The notes below the pieces were generated by a model. The model saw nothing but the letters and a program-made list of their open reading frames with translations. It ran no database searches and had not been told where the DNA came from. From the NCBI RefSeq assembly GCF_000428145.1, contig NZ_ATZJ01000025.1, positions 1-55,086 of the forward strand: a stretch of 55,086 nucleotides of DNA. The letters run 5' to 3'. The translations under genes were made by a program, and so were the position numbers. Below, piece by piece: positions 32,197 through 41,684 of the stretch (positions are counted from its first letter, which is position 1; each line of letters begins with the position of its first letter). Source of the DNA: Chitinilyticum litopenaei DSM 21440. Its GTDB lineage: Bacteria; Pseudomonadota; Gammaproteobacteria; Burkholderiales; Chitinibacteraceae.

Positions 32197-34020
32197 TCAA
32201 TCCGCCACGGGCGCGACGCTGGCCGGATCGCGCCAGGTGGCCAGCGGGTTGGCGAGCCGGCCAGCCATCTGCAGGCTGCCCGCCGGATCTTCGAGGTTGA
32301 GCATGTGCTGGTTGTTGGCCATTTGCAGGCGGTTCAGGCACGAATGTTCGAAGTCGGCGGCGAACAGGTCATAACGGGCAAACTGGCCGGCAAGTTCCGG
32401 ATGCTCGCTCTGGTAGCGGTGCGTGCAGCGCGCCACGGCGTGCCAGAAGCGTTCGGCGCGGTAGTTGCACTGCGCATCGAGAATGGCGGCCAGATGGCGC
32501 AGATAGCCGTCAAAGACATCAATGAACAGGCACAGCGTCTTCATGTCGTCCGGGATGTGGGTCGAGATGCGCTGCGCCACCTCCGGCAATGCCACGGCCG
32601 GGTTGAGCACGGCAACCTCTTCGGCGATGTCCTTCATCAGCACGCGCACCGGGCGATGATTCTTCATCACCATGATCAGGTTCTCGCCGTGCGGCATGAA
32701 GATCATGTCGTGGCGGTAGAAGCAGTGCAGCAGCGGCGCGAAATAGGCGTCCAGATAGCCATCCACCCAGCGATCGGCCGACACGCCCGACGCGCGGATC
32801 AGCTCGGCCACCAGCGCGCGGCCGTCGTTGTCCAGATGCACCAGCGCCGTCATCGTCATCAGTTTTTCACCGTCGCCGACGTGCTGCAGCGGGCATTCGC
32901 GCCACAAGGCCGAGAACATCTTCTTGTAGGCGTTGTTTTCCTTGATCGCCGCTTCGTAGTAGGGGTTGCGGTAACCGATCGCCGCCACTTCGCGCAGGAT
33001 GTGAAAACCCTGCTGCTGCAGGTAGGCGTCGGCCTCGACCAGCGCGTACACCCAGTCGTTGATCGCCGGCGTCGCCAGCATGTAGTAGGGCGACAGGCCG
33101 CGCATGAAGCCCATGTTCAGGATCGACAGCGCGGTCTTCACGTAGCGCTTGTGCGGGGCGCTGATATTGAAGAAGGTGCGGATCGACTGCTGCGCCAGGT
33201 AATGGTCGTCGCTCGCGCCCAGAAACACGATCTGGCGATTGGCGACTTCCGCAGCAAAGGCCATGGCCAGCTTGTTCTGCCACTGCCAGGGGTGCGCCGG
33301 CATCAGCAGGTAGTCGTCACGGTTCAGGCCCAGCTCCGCCAGTCGCGCGCCAAAGCGCGCCAGCAGCTCGGCGCCCAGTTCTTCGGCGAGCAGCTGGGTG
33401 TAATCGAGTCCGGCGGAAATCGACAGCGTCGCGCGATCCCTGTGCACGGCCAGCCAGACGACCTGGAAAGGCTGCGCGGCTTCCGGCGCATAGGCGCGAT
33501 AGTCGCTGGCCGAAAAGCCCAGCCGGCCGTTGTTGGCGACAAAGCAGGGATGGCCCTCGGTCATCGCGGTTTCCACGGTCTGGAAGTCCGCGTCGATCAG
33601 CTCGGCGGCGCTCGGTGCGATCCGGTCGTGCTTGAACGCGCTGCCGTACAGCGTGGCGCTGATTTCATCCAGGTACACCGGCAGTACATGGTCTGGCAGT
33701 TTCAGCGTAGCGCGCAGTTCGATCATGAATTGCAGCGCGTCCAGCGGCTGCTCGACACCAGCGACCTCCTTGCGGATCGATGCCGCGGGAATCGACCAGT
33801 GATTCAGTGGCAGGCGCTCGGCGGCAAAGTGGTAGGCAATCCGTGCGTCATCGCTGAACACGACGAAGCGGCCGGCGGCGGTTTCCACCGGCTGCAGCAG
33901 GCTTTCATGGGCGAATTCGCTGAGCGCCTTGCGCACCAGCAGGCGGTTGACCTTGCTCCAGACGGCGGGGTTGAGGTGCGGGCAGTCGGCGGGCAGGGGA
34001 TGGGGGAGGCGGGCGGTCAT
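32197..34020 (-). CDS. NIS siderophore synthetase (IucA/IucC family)
   Basis: A 607-residue ATP-dependent synthetase that joins hydroxamate building blocks. EGHPCFVANNGRLGFSASDYRAYAPEAA is the nucleotide-binding signature of the family, and LMPAHPWQWQNKLA and APHKRYVKTALSILNMGFMRGLSPYYM are the conserved active-site stretches. The C-terminal FhuF-like part shows FYRHDMIFMPHGENLIMVMKN. The overall wording is closest, as I recall it, to AlcC/PubC/DesD, which oligomerise and cyclise N-hydroxy-N-succinyl-diamines. The start at 34020 overlaps the acetyltransferase stop by four bases. Confidence 0.93.
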   Translation of the reverse strand: MTARLPHPLPADCPHLNPAVWSKVNRLLVRKALSEFAHESLLQPVETAAGRFVVFSDDARIAYHFAAERLPLNHWSIPAASIRKEVAGVEQPLDALQFMIELRATLKLPDHVLPVYLDEISATLYGSAFKHDRIAPSAAELIDADFQTVETAMTEGHPCFVANNGRLGFSASDYRAYAPEAAQPFQVVWLAVHRDRATLSISAGLDYTQLLAEELGAELLARFGARLAELGLNRDDYLLMPAHPWQWQNKLAMAFAAEVANRQIVFLGASDDHYLAQQSIRTFFNISAPHKRYVKTALSILNMGFMRGLSPYYMLATPAINDWVYALVEADAYLQQQGFHILREVAAIGYRNPYYEAAIKENNAYKKMFSALWRECPLQHVGDGEKLMTMTALVHLDNDGRALVAELIRASGVSADRWVDGYLDAYFAPLLHCFYRHDMIFMPHGENLIMVMKNHRPVRVLMKDIAEEVAVLNPAVALPEVAQRISTHIPDDMKTLCLFIDVFDGYLRHLAAILDAQCNYRAERFWHAVARCTHRYQSEHPELAGQFARYDLFAADFEHSCLNRLQMANNQHMLNLEDPAGSLQMAGRLANPLATWRDPASVAPVAD

Positions 34021-34640
34021 GCAAAGGTCTCCGTGCAGGGTTGCGGGAGGGTTTGGGGAAGGGCGTGCCTGAGATAGGCCTGACGCGTGCACACGGCAAA
34101 CCAGGCGGTCTTGTAGGAGAGTTCGAGCGTGCGCAGGTATTCAAAGCCGGCGGCGCGGTTGAGCGGGTGGATCTTCTCGTTGCAGACATCCGGCTCGACG
34201 ACGATGCGCGTTGTCAGCGGGTCGCTGAACAGCCAGGCGAGAATGCTGTCCATCACCGCGCGGGTGAAGCCGTGCACCGGCTTGCCCGGGGCAGGGGCGA
34301 CCAGAAAGTGCATGCCGCGATCGCCGGGCAGTACCTGGTAGTGCGTAGCCAGCTCGTCGTGCGCCGGGTCGTAGCTTTCCAGCAGGAAGGCCGGCTCGCC
34401 GTTGCAGTAGGCGAGGCAGGGCGCCTGGTGCGGCGAATCGATCTGCGCGTGGTAAACGGCGGCGACCTGCTCCAGTGTCTGGCCCTGCATGCCCCAGAAA
34501 CTGGCGCGCGGCGCGGTGACCCAAGCATGAATCAGGGGTATGTCTTCACGCCTCAACGGCTGAATGAGAAAGCGGCCAATACCGGTGACTGTATGCTGGA
34601 AGGGCGCGGCAAGGGCGCGCTGCGGATCAGGGCAGGACAT
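34017..34640 (-). CDS. GNAT acyltransferase of siderophore synthesis
   Basis: A 207-residue GNAT-fold acyltransferase of the IucB/RhbD/AlcB class, which acylates an N-hydroxylated diamine or lysine. IGRFLIQPLRREDIPLIHAWVTAPRASFWGMQGQ is the standard start of the domain, GDRGMHFLVAPAPGKPVHGFTRAVMDSILAWLF the cofactor region and RIVVEPDVCNEKIHPLNRAAGFEYLRTLEL the conserved end. The ATG at 34640 has GGAG nine bases upstream; a longer reading to 34676 is less likely. It overlaps the exporter gene by 14 bases. Acyl group (acetyl or succinyl) cannot be told from sequence. Confidence 0.9.
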   Translation of the reverse strand: MSCPDPQRALAAPFQHTVTGIGRFLIQPLRREDIPLIHAWVTAPRASFWGMQGQTLEQVAAVYHAQIDSPHQAPCLAYCNGEPAFLLESYDPAHDELATHYQVLPGDRGMHFLVAPAPGKPVHGFTRAVMDSILAWLFSDPLTTRIVVEPDVCNEKIHPLNRAAGFEYLRTLELSYKTAWFAVCTRQAYLRHALPQTLPQPCTETFA

Positions 34641-35802
34641 CGGCGGTACTCCGGGCGAGGGGGCGTGGGGAAGCATTGAGCAGCGGCAGCAGCAGCAGCG
34701 TCAGCACGAAGCCGCCCGCCGCCAGCCAGAATGGCGCGGCCAGGCCGGTGCTGCCGACCAGCCAGCCGGCGCCGTAGTAGGACAGCAGCACGCCGACGTT
34801 CTGGTAAATGTTGATCTTGCTGTAATCGTGGGCGTAGGCCGCCGGCGTGCTGCGCTCGAAAATCAGCGCATCCAGCCGCACGGTCAGCTGGAACGAGGCC
34901 CAGCCGAACATCACCCGGCCCAGCAGCACCCAGGCCGGCTGGCCGCAGCCCTGCAGCAGCAGCCCGGCCAGCCCCAGCAGCAGGCACAAGGGCATGCCGC
35001 GCGCCCAGTCGCCACGGGCAATGCGATGGTTGAACCACAGGGCGATCAGGCCCATCCCGGCCGGAATCGCGTAAACCCACGACGCCAGCTGCACGCCGTG
35101 CCCCGGGGCGATCTGTTTCCAGTACTCGACGAAGAAGGGCACGATCTGGTATTCGCTGAAATAAAACACCAGCATGAGCAGGCCCAGCGCATGAATGCCC
35201 GGCGAAGTGCGCAGCGGCCCGGCGGGCGGCGTGGACTGCGCGGCGGCGGGGCGCTCAAGGCCGGCCCGGATCAGCCCGGCGCAGACGGCGATCTGCACGA
35301 CATCGCCCACCGCCATCAGCAGGAAGGCGTGCTGCAGCGGCCAGTAGGCCAGCACCATGCCGCCCAGCACTGCCCCGGCGATATGGCCGAAATGCACGAC
35401 GATGGACAAGAGCCCGATGGTGTGGGCATGGTCGGTATCGGCCACGCCCTCCATCAGATAGGGATAAATGAGCAGATAGCTGGCCTTGAACACGATCATC
35501 GCCAGCGACAGCGCCCAGAACACCCAGAGGCTGTCGGTGAGGCTGCAGGCGATGCACAAGAGCCCTGCGCCAACCTGCGTCCACAGCAAGAGCCGCAGCG
35601 TGCCGCCGGGACGCACCAGCCGGGCCCACATGGGCAGCGACAGCATGGCCACCAGGCAGATTGCCGCCGTGTAGAGGCCGATATGCTCGGGATCGGTCAC
35701 GCCAAAGCGCTCGGCGAAATACTGCGGGTAAAACGGCAGCAGCATGGTGTCGGCCACGACCGCCACCGCCGTCATGGCGATCAGCCAGTATGTCAGGCCC
35801 AT
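34627..35802 (-). CDS. MFS transporter, probable siderophore exporter
   Basis: A 391-residue inner-membrane protein with about 12 hydrophobic segments (AMTAVAVVADTMLLPFYPQYF, AICLVAMLSLPMWARL, LCLLLGLAGLLLQGCG, AAGGFVLTLLLLPLL). It belongs to the major facilitator superfamily; the class equivalent in the alcaligin cluster is AlcS. It sits between the monooxygenase and acyltransferase genes with overlaps of 10 and 14 bases, which ties it firmly to the siderophore operon and argues for export of the finished product. Confidence 0.9.
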   Translation of the reverse strand: MGLTYWLIAMTAVAVVADTMLLPFYPQYFAERFGVTDPEHIGLYTAAICLVAMLSLPMWARLVRPGGTLRLLLWTQVGAGLLCIACSLTDSLWVFWALSLAMIVFKASYLLIYPYLMEGVADTDHAHTIGLLSIVVHFGHIAGAVLGGMVLAYWPLQHAFLLMAVGDVVQIAVCAGLIRAGLERPAAAQSTPPAGPLRTSPGIHALGLLMLVFYFSEYQIVPFFVEYWKQIAPGHGVQLASWVYAIPAGMGLIALWFNHRIARGDWARGMPLCLLLGLAGLLLQGCGQPAWVLLGRVMFGWASFQLTVRLDALIFERSTPAAYAHDYSKINIYQNVGVLLSYYGAGWLVGSTGLAAPFWLAAGGFVLTLLLLPLLNASPRPLARSTADVLP

Positions 35803-37106
35803 GCCGCCTCCTGGCGCGCATGCTGCGGCATGCCGAAGGTCTGGAAGGCGACGCGCTCCTCGATCGGGTAGGGCGCATGACCGAGGATTTCGCGCAGGAT
35901 CACCGAATTGCGATGGCAGGCCATGGTCAGGTCGGGGGCAGCCAGCCCATGGGTATGCAGCTCGGCGTTCTGCACGAAGAGCTCCCGGCCTTGCGTGTCG
36001 ATGCTGTAATTGCGCCGCACGGCCAGCCGGCCCTCGGCATCGCGTGCAATGCGCTGCTGGAGGCCTTGCAGAAAGGCGGGTTCCTGATAGCCATAGCCGC
36101 TGGCCACGACCAGCGCCTCGCAGCGGTAATCGCTGGTCTGGCCGGTTTCGTGATGGTGCAGCGCCAGCGTGTAGCCGTCGCGGTAGGGGTCATGCCGCAG
36201 CGCGGTCATTTCGGTATTGCTCAGCAGCGTCGACGGCGGCGGGCCGGCGAGGCTCTGGCGATACAGCTCGTCGTAGATCGCATTGATCAGTGTGCGGTTG
36301 ATGCCCTTGTAGAGGCCCTTTTGCGCGGCGAGCAGTGGGTCCCGCACGCCAGCGGGCAGGGCGTGGAAGTAGTCGATGTAGTCGGGCGAGGTCATTTCCA
36401 GCGTGAGCTTGGTGTACTCCAGCGGGAAAAAGCGCGGCGAGCGGGTGATCCAGTCGACGCGATAACCATGGCGGGGCGCGTCTTTCAGCAGGTCGAGGTA
36501 GATCTCGGCGGCGCTCTGCCCGCTGCCGACGACGGCAATCGCCCTTTTCTGCTGCAGCCCGGCCCGGTGCTGCAGGTACTGCCCGCTGTGCACCACCGGC
36601 ACGCCGTCGCAGCAGCGCGGCAGCTGCGGCTTGGTGCCGGTGCCCAGCACCAGCTTGCGCGCCAGATACTGGCTGACGCGGCCGGTGCGCGTGCACAGGC
36701 AGCTCAGCACATAGCAGCCGCGTGCCTCGTCATAGCGCGCCAGCTCGACAAACTGCCGGAAGCGCAGATTGGGCAGTTGCGCGGCGACCCACTGGCAGTA
36801 CTGGTTGTATTCCTGGCGCAGCAGGAAAAAATCTTCCTTGATGTAGAAGGCGTACAGCCGGCCGGCCTGCTTGGCGTAATTCAGAAAGCTGTAAGGGCTG
36901 GTCGGGTCGGCCAGCGTGACCAGATCGGCGATGAAGGAGGTTTGCAGCGTTGCGTCGTCCAGCAGCATGCCGGGGTGCCAGTTGAAGCCGTCGGCCATGT
37001 CGAGGAACAGCGCATTCACGCCGCCAAGGGGGACCGAAAGGGCTGCCAGCCCAAGATTGAAGGGGCCCAGGCCAATGCCGATGAAGTCGTGGATCGTGTC
37101 GTGCAT
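35793..37106 (-). CDS. Diamine/lysine/ornithine N-monooxygenase of siderophore synthesis
   Basis: A 437-residue flavin-dependent N-hydroxylase that starts hydroxamate synthesis. FIGIGLGPFNLGLAAL is the FAD loop, WHPGMLLDDATLQTSFIADLVT and FLNYAKQAGRLYAFYIKEDFFLLRQEYNQYCQW are family signatures, and AIAVVGSGQSAAEIYLDLL is the NADPH loop. HTHGLAAPDLTMACHRNSVILREILG is the conserved end. The ATG at 37106 has GGAG 9-12 bases upstream. It is the first gene of the operon and reads from the Fur-like region. Whether the substrate is putrescine, cadaverine, lysine or ornithine is not shown; no decarboxylase gene is in the window. Confidence 0.93.
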   Translation of the reverse strand: MHDTIHDFIGIGLGPFNLGLAALSVPLGGVNALFLDMADGFNWHPGMLLDDATLQTSFIADLVTLADPTSPYSFLNYAKQAGRLYAFYIKEDFFLLRQEYNQYCQWVAAQLPNLRFRQFVELARYDEARGCYVLSCLCTRTGRVSQYLARKLVLGTGTKPQLPRCCDGVPVVHSGQYLQHRAGLQQKRAIAVVGSGQSAAEIYLDLLKDAPRHGYRVDWITRSPRFFPLEYTKLTLEMTSPDYIDYFHALPAGVRDPLLAAQKGLYKGINRTLINAIYDELYRQSLAGPPPSTLLSNTEMTALRHDPYRDGYTLALHHHETGQTSDYRCEALVVASGYGYQEPAFLQGLQQRIARDAEGRLAVRRNYSIDTQGRELFVQNAELHTHGLAAPDLTMACHRNSVILREILGHAPYPIEERVAFQTFGMPQHARQEAAWA

Positions 37107-37181
37107 GCGCTTCTCCAGAGTGCTCACGCCGCGTCAGCCTGGTGGGGGCCGCACGGTGATGACGCGGCGCATCATAAACGG

Positions 37182-37215
37182 TAATGACAATGGTTATCAA
37201 TACCGTTATCATTTG
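37182..37215. promoter_or_regulatory. Fur-box-like region between siderophore operon and receptor gene
   Basis: The stretch TAATGACAATGGTTATCAA followed by TACCGTTATCATTT holds overlapping hexamers close to the Fur consensus GATAATGATAATCATTATC. It lies midway in the 193-bp gap between the divergent monooxygenase and TonB-receptor genes, so one Fur site could repress both directions when iron is plentiful. The iron role of both flanking units supports it. Confidence 0.75.
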
Positions 37216-37299
37216 ATCTTCGTCAGGACGGTGAAATCCGTCACGGTTTAGCAAGCCCGGGTTCTGATCAACAGAGCCTGGATCAACGATGAGGATCAA

Positions 37300-39435
37300 A
37301 TGAAAGCTGCTGGATTTGTACGCACCCCACTCGCCCGCGCCCTGTGGCTGGCCGGCCTGTCGCTGGCTGGCGCCATGGCGCACGCCAGCGACGCGGTGAT
37401 TCTTCCCGAGGTGGACGTGGTCGCCGGCGACGCCGCCCGGGCGCCCGCCAACGCAAGCAACTGGTCGGCCGGCGACAGCCGCGTGGCGACCAAGACCACG
37501 ACCACGCTGGGCGAGCTGGCGCAGTCGGTCAGCGTGGTGACCCGCGCACAAATCGAGGCGCAGATGCCGTCGACCATCGTCGAGGCGCTCAACTATTCGC
37601 CGGGCGCCTACGCCGGCCTCTTCGGCAATGCCACGCGCTATGACTATGTGGCGCTGCGCGGCTTTGTCGACACCAGCATGGCCAATACCGTGCTCGATGG
37701 CCTGCGCCTGATGTCCGATGCCGGCAGCTTCAGCGCCTTCGCGGTCGACCCCTACTTTGTCGAACGCGTCGAACTGGTGCGCGGCCCGATCTCGGTGCTG
37801 TATGGCAATGCCGCGCCGGGTGGCATGGTGGCGCTGACCAGCAAGCAGCCGCAGCATGCCCGCCACAGCGAAGTGCGCGTCGACGTCGGCAGCGATGCCC
37901 AGCGGGCGCTGGCCTTCGACCTGGCTGGCGGCCTGAGCGATACCGTCAGCGTGCGGCTGACTGGCATCGGCAAGCAGGGCGACAGCATGCAGGACTACGC
38001 CGAGGAAAAACGCCTGGCCATCATGCCGCAACTGCTGTGGCAGCCCGACAAGGATACGGCGCTGCTGCTGCAGGCCTATCTGCAGAATGACCCGGAGGGC
38101 GGGTTTCACAGTGGCACGCCCTATGAAGGCTCGGTCAGCGAGCACGCCGGCCGGAAAATCCGCCGCGAGTTTTTCGATGGCGAACCGGATCACGACCAGT
38201 TCGACCGCAGCCAGCGCATGCTGGGTTACCAGTTCGCCCACCGCTTCACCCCGGCCTGGGAAGTGCGCCAGAACCTGCGCTACACCAGCTCCGACATGGA
38301 TCTGGAGCAGTTCTACCAGGCCGGCTGGGCGGACGATAGCGAGCTTTATCGGGGGTATTCCTTCTCGGAGGAGAAGTTGAAAGGGCTGGCGGTCGATACC
38401 CGCCTGCAGGGCGCAGTCATGACCGGTGACTGGCTGCACGAACTGGTGCTGGGCATCGACTATCAGGACCGCAAGAACGAGGGCTTCTGGGGTTGGGGCA
38501 CGGTGGGCAATATCGATGCCTTCAATCCGGTCTACGGCAACGACGCCATCAGCGACACGGCGCGCATGAACTGGGTGCGCAAGTTCCGCCAGACCGGCTT
38601 TTACCTGCAGGACCAGATTGCGCTGGGCGGCTGGCGCTTCACCGCCGGTGCGCGCTATGACCGTGCCAATACCTCGGTGCACGACCCCGACGCGGGGACG
38701 ACCACCACCTGGAGCGGCGGCGAATGGAGCCGCCGCCTGGGCGTGCTTTATCGCTTTGACAACGGCATCGCGCCCTATCTGAGCTACAGCGAATCCTTCG
38801 ACCCGAGCAGCAATACCGACATCGACGGCCAGGTGCTGCGCCCCACGCGCGGCCGCCAGCTGGAAGGCGGGGTGAAGTACCAGCCGCATGCCGGCCTGCT
38901 GCTGACCGCCGCGCTCTACGACCTCGATCAGGAACACGTTGCCCGCATGGTGCCCGGCGCCTCGCATTTCGAGCCGGTGGGCACGGTGCAGTCGCGCGGC
39001 CTCGAACTGGAAGCCGTGCTTGATCTGGGCAAGTACGTCACGCTGCATGCCGCTTACACGCGCAACGACATGGAAATCCGCAATGGCGCGGACGGCAGCG
39101 AAGGCAAGCGCCCGCGCCAGTCGCCCGAACAGCTGGCCTCGGCCTGGCTGAACCTGACGCCGGCCGCCGGCACCCGGCTGGGCCTGGGCGTGCGCCACAT
39201 CGGCAAGAGCTGGGCCGACATCGCCAACACGATGGCCGTGCCGTCCACGACGCTGTTTGACCTCTCGGCCAGTGTCGAGCTGGGCAAGTGGATCGAGGGC
39301 ATGAAAGGCGTTTCATTGCAGCTGAGCGCCAACAACCTGTTCGACAAGGACTATGTGGCGGCCTGCTACGGCGAGAACTACTGCTACTTCGGCGAAGGCC
39401 GCAGCGTGATGACCTCGCTGAAATACGTCTGGTAA
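37300..39435 (+). CDS. TonB-dependent ferric siderophore receptor
   Basis: A 711-residue outer-membrane receptor of the FhuA/FoxA/FauA type. A signal peptide precedes ASDAVILPEVDVVAGDA. The plug domain begins near residue 65 (TTTTLGELAQSVSVVTRAQIEAQ), with YDYVALRGFVDTS and VERVELVRGPISVLYGNAAPGGMVALTSKQP as plug signatures. The barrel ends with the TonB-type C-terminus MTSLKYVW, whose last aromatic residue is normal. A Cys pair, YVAACYGENYCYFGEGRS, near the end is common in hydroxamate receptors. The start follows GAGGA. It is divergent from the siderophore operon and very likely takes up its product. Confidence 0.95.
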   Translation: MKAAGFVRTPLARALWLAGLSLAGAMAHASDAVILPEVDVVAGDAARAPANASNWSAGDSRVATKTTTTLGELAQSVSVVTRAQIEAQMPSTIVEALNYSPGAYAGLFGNATRYDYVALRGFVDTSMANTVLDGLRLMSDAGSFSAFAVDPYFVERVELVRGPISVLYGNAAPGGMVALTSKQPQHARHSEVRVDVGSDAQRALAFDLAGGLSDTVSVRLTGIGKQGDSMQDYAEEKRLAIMPQLLWQPDKDTALLLQAYLQNDPEGGFHSGTPYEGSVSEHAGRKIRREFFDGEPDHDQFDRSQRMLGYQFAHRFTPAWEVRQNLRYTSSDMDLEQFYQAGWADDSELYRGYSFSEEKLKGLAVDTRLQGAVMTGDWLHELVLGIDYQDRKNEGFWGWGTVGNIDAFNPVYGNDAISDTARMNWVRKFRQTGFYLQDQIALGGWRFTAGARYDRANTSVHDPDAGTTTTWSGGEWSRRLGVLYRFDNGIAPYLSYSESFDPSSNTDIDGQVLRPTRGRQLEGGVKYQPHAGLLLTAALYDLDQEHVARMVPGASHFEPVGTVQSRGLELEAVLDLGKYVTLHAAYTRNDMEIRNGADGSEGKRPRQSPEQLASAWLNLTPAAGTRLGLGVRHIGKSWADIANTMAVPSTTLFDLSASVELGKWIEGMKGVSLQLSANNLFDKDYVAACYGENYCYFGEGRSVMTSLKYVW

Positions 39436-39450
39436 GCACTTGTCGGCCAA

Positions 39451-39482
39451 CACGGCGGGGCTGCCACGGCAGCCCCGCCGTG
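39451..39482. terminator. Hairpin between convergent receptor and pirin genes
   Basis: CACGGCGGGGCTGCC and its exact complement form a GC-rich 15-bp dyad in the 70-bp gap between two convergent genes. It probably ends transcripts from both sides. There is no long T-run, so efficiency is uncertain. Confidence 0.6.
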
Positions 39483-39505
39483 CATGCAGCGGTAGCATGC
39501 CGCCA

Positions 39506-40381
39506 TCACGCCCAGGGCAGTGGCGGAGCGCTCAGGCGTGGCGCACTGCCATCGCCGACCGGTCCAAAGCGCGCCGCGCCATTCTCCCAGTCGTGCTGGG
39601 CCTGGCTGATGGCGGCCCGGTCGTGTCCGACAAAATTCCACCACATCGTCACCGGCTCGGCGAAAGGCTGGCCGCCCAGCAGCAGGGCGCTGGCGCCGGC
39701 GGCCAGCGTGAGTGACAGCGCCGTATTGCCGCTGCCCAGATAGACGAATTCCCCGTCATTCAACACGTCATCGCCAAGCCGCATCCGGCCCGACAGCGGC
39801 AGGAGGCCGTATTCAAAACCGGGCTCCAGCGTCATCGCGATGGTGCCGCCCTGCGTGCCGGCCAGCTCGAAACCCTGCAGCGGGCTGTGCACGCTGGCCG
39901 GGGCATTCAGCTCCCCGTAGCGTCCCGCCAGCAAGGCCAGGCGCACCCCGCCCTCTTCGCGAACCGGCACCTCGGCATAGTGCGCAAAGGCCGGCGGCAT
40001 GTCGGCCAGTTCCGGCGGCAGGGCTATCCACAGTTGCGCGGCATGCAGTCGGGCGTTTCCTGCTGGCGTGTCTTCGGTGTGCACCACCCCCCGGCCTGCG
40101 GTCATCAGGTTGACCTGCCCGGGGCGGATCAGCCGCTCGGAGCCCAGACTGTCGCGATGCAGCAATTCGCCTTCGATCATCCAGGTGAAGGTCTGCAGGC
40201 CGATATGCGGATGCGCGCCGACATGCAGCCCGGCGCCCGGTGCGAAATCAACCGGACCGATGTGATCCAGAAAACACCAGGCGCCAATCATGCGCCGCTG
40301 GCGGGTGGGCAGCGCACGCCGCACGATCAGGCCGTCGCCCAGATCGGCATCGCGCAGCGCAATGCGTTCAAGAATGCTCAT
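39506..40381 (-). CDS. Pirin-family protein
   Basis: A 291-residue cupin-fold protein. Metal ligands of pirins are seen in HVGAHPHIGLQTFTWMIEGELLHRDSLGS (H-x-H and H) and GRGVVHTEDTP (Glu). FLDHIGPVDFAPGAGL is the usual opening. Some pirins act as quercetin 2,3-dioxygenases or redox-sensing regulators; the role here is unknown. The ATG at 40381 has AAGGAGA seven bases upstream; a longer reading to 40492 would run into the next gene. Confidence 0.93.
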   Translation of the reverse strand: MSILERIALRDADLGDGLIVRRALPTRQRRMIGAWCFLDHIGPVDFAPGAGLHVGAHPHIGLQTFTWMIEGELLHRDSLGSERLIRPGQVNLMTAGRGVVHTEDTPAGNARLHAAQLWIALPPELADMPPAFAHYAEVPVREEGGVRLALLAGRYGELNAPASVHSPLQGFELAGTQGGTIAMTLEPGFEYGLLPLSGRMRLGDDVLNDGEFVYLGSGNTALSLTLAAGASALLLGGQPFAEPVTMWWNFVGHDRAAISQAQHDWENGAARFGPVGDGSAPRLSAPPLPWA

Positions 40382-40439
40382 GCTGTTCTCCTTGGTGCGC
40401 AGCGCAAGTGGGGGAGGATGGTGTTCGCGCCGGCTGATT

Positions 40440-41684
40440 TCAGTGATAGAAGGCATAGGCGATGGCGATGGCCGCGACCAGCCCGACGGCATCGGCGATC
40501 AGGCCGCAGGCTACTGCATAACGCGTCTTGACGATGTTCACGCTGCCGAAGTAGACGGCCAGCACATAGAAGGTGGTTTCGGTCGAGCCCTGGATGATGG
40601 CGGCGAGCTTGCCCTGGAAGGAATCGACGCCGTAAGTGCTCATCACGTCGACCATCAGCCCGCGCGCGCCACTGCCGCTGAGGATCTTCATCAGTCCAAC
40701 CGGCAGCGCCGGGACGAAATCGGTGTTCAGCCCGGCAGCGGCGGCGACGGCGCCAATGGCGTCGATCAGGTAATTCATGCAGCCCGTCGTGCGAAAGACC
40801 GAAATCGCGATCAGCATGGCGACCAGGTAGGGAATGATCTGCACGGCAACGCCGAAGCCTTCCTTCGCGCCTTCGACGAAGGCCTCGTAGGCATTGACGC
40901 GCCGTATGGCAGCGGCCGCGATGAAAGCGCCGATGATCAGCACGATCAGCCCGCTGCCGAGCAGGCCGATCATTTGCGCCATCTGCTCGGCCGGCATGCC
41001 GTGCAGCCAGGCATAGAGCGCCGCCAGCAGCGCGCCGAAGCCGGCGAAAAAGACCAGCACCGGGCGGCAGAAGAGATTGATGCGCTGCCAGGCGGCCACG
41101 GCAATCAGGCCGGCCGTGAACGACACGAAGGTCGCCAGCAGCGTGGGCAGGAAAATGTCCGCTGCGTTGAAACCGACGAGGCCCTGCTTGGCCGCCAGGG
41201 CCGTGCGAACCGCAATCACCGAGGTCGGGATCAGCGTGATGCCCGCGGTATTGAGCACCAGGAACATGATCATCGGGTTGCTCGCCGTATCCTGCTGCGG
41301 ATTGATGTCCTGCAGCTCGCGCATGGCCTTGAGCCCCAGCGGCGTCGCCGCGTTGTCGAGCCCCAGCATGTTGGCGGAAAAATTCATGACGATGCTGCCG
41401 CTGGCCGGATGACCGGGCGGAATATCCGGGAAAATGCGGCGGAAGAAGGGGGCAAGCAGGCGACCACCAAGCTGGATGACGCCGCCGCGCTCGCCGATCT
41501 TCATGATGCCCAGCCACAGGCTCATCACGCCGACCAGGCTCAGCGACACCTCGAAACCGGTCTTGGCCGACTCGAACAGCCCGGTGAGCACGCGGGAAAA
41601 CACCGCCAGATCGCCCTGCAGCGCCTGCGCCAGCGCAGCCAGAAAACCGACGAGGATGAAGGCGATCCAGATGAGATTGAGCAC
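40440..41684 (-). CDS. Fused SpmA/SpmB-like nucleoside-recognition-domain membrane protein
   Basis: A 414-residue inner-membrane protein with two Gate/nucleoside-recognition domains, matching the spore-maturation proteins SpmA (first half: SLWLGIMKIGERGGVIQLGGRLLAPFFRRIFP, NFSANMLGLDNAATPLGLKAM) and SpmB (second half: FVEGAKEGFGVAVQIIPYLVAMLIAISVFR, VMSTYGVDSFQGKLAAIIQGSTETTFYVLAVYFG). In Bacillus these are two genes; the fusion is common in Gram-negative bacteria that make no spores. Substrate and function in such bacteria are unsettled. It reads towards the pirin gene with a 58-bp gap, so the two may be cotranscribed. Confidence 0.9.
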   Translation of the reverse strand: MLNLIWIAFILVGFLAALAQALQGDLAVFSRVLTGLFESAKTGFEVSLSLVGVMSLWLGIMKIGERGGVIQLGGRLLAPFFRRIFPDIPPGHPASGSIVMNFSANMLGLDNAATPLGLKAMRELQDINPQQDTASNPMIMFLVLNTAGITLIPTSVIAVRTALAAKQGLVGFNAADIFLPTLLATFVSFTAGLIAVAAWQRINLFCRPVLVFFAGFGALLAALYAWLHGMPAEQMAQMIGLLGSGLIVLIIGAFIAAAAIRRVNAYEAFVEGAKEGFGVAVQIIPYLVAMLIAISVFRTTGCMNYLIDAIGAVAAAAGLNTDFVPALPVGLMKILSGSGARGLMVDVMSTYGVDSFQGKLAAIIQGSTETTFYVLAVYFGSVNIVKTRYAVACGLIADAVGLVAAIAIAYAFYH

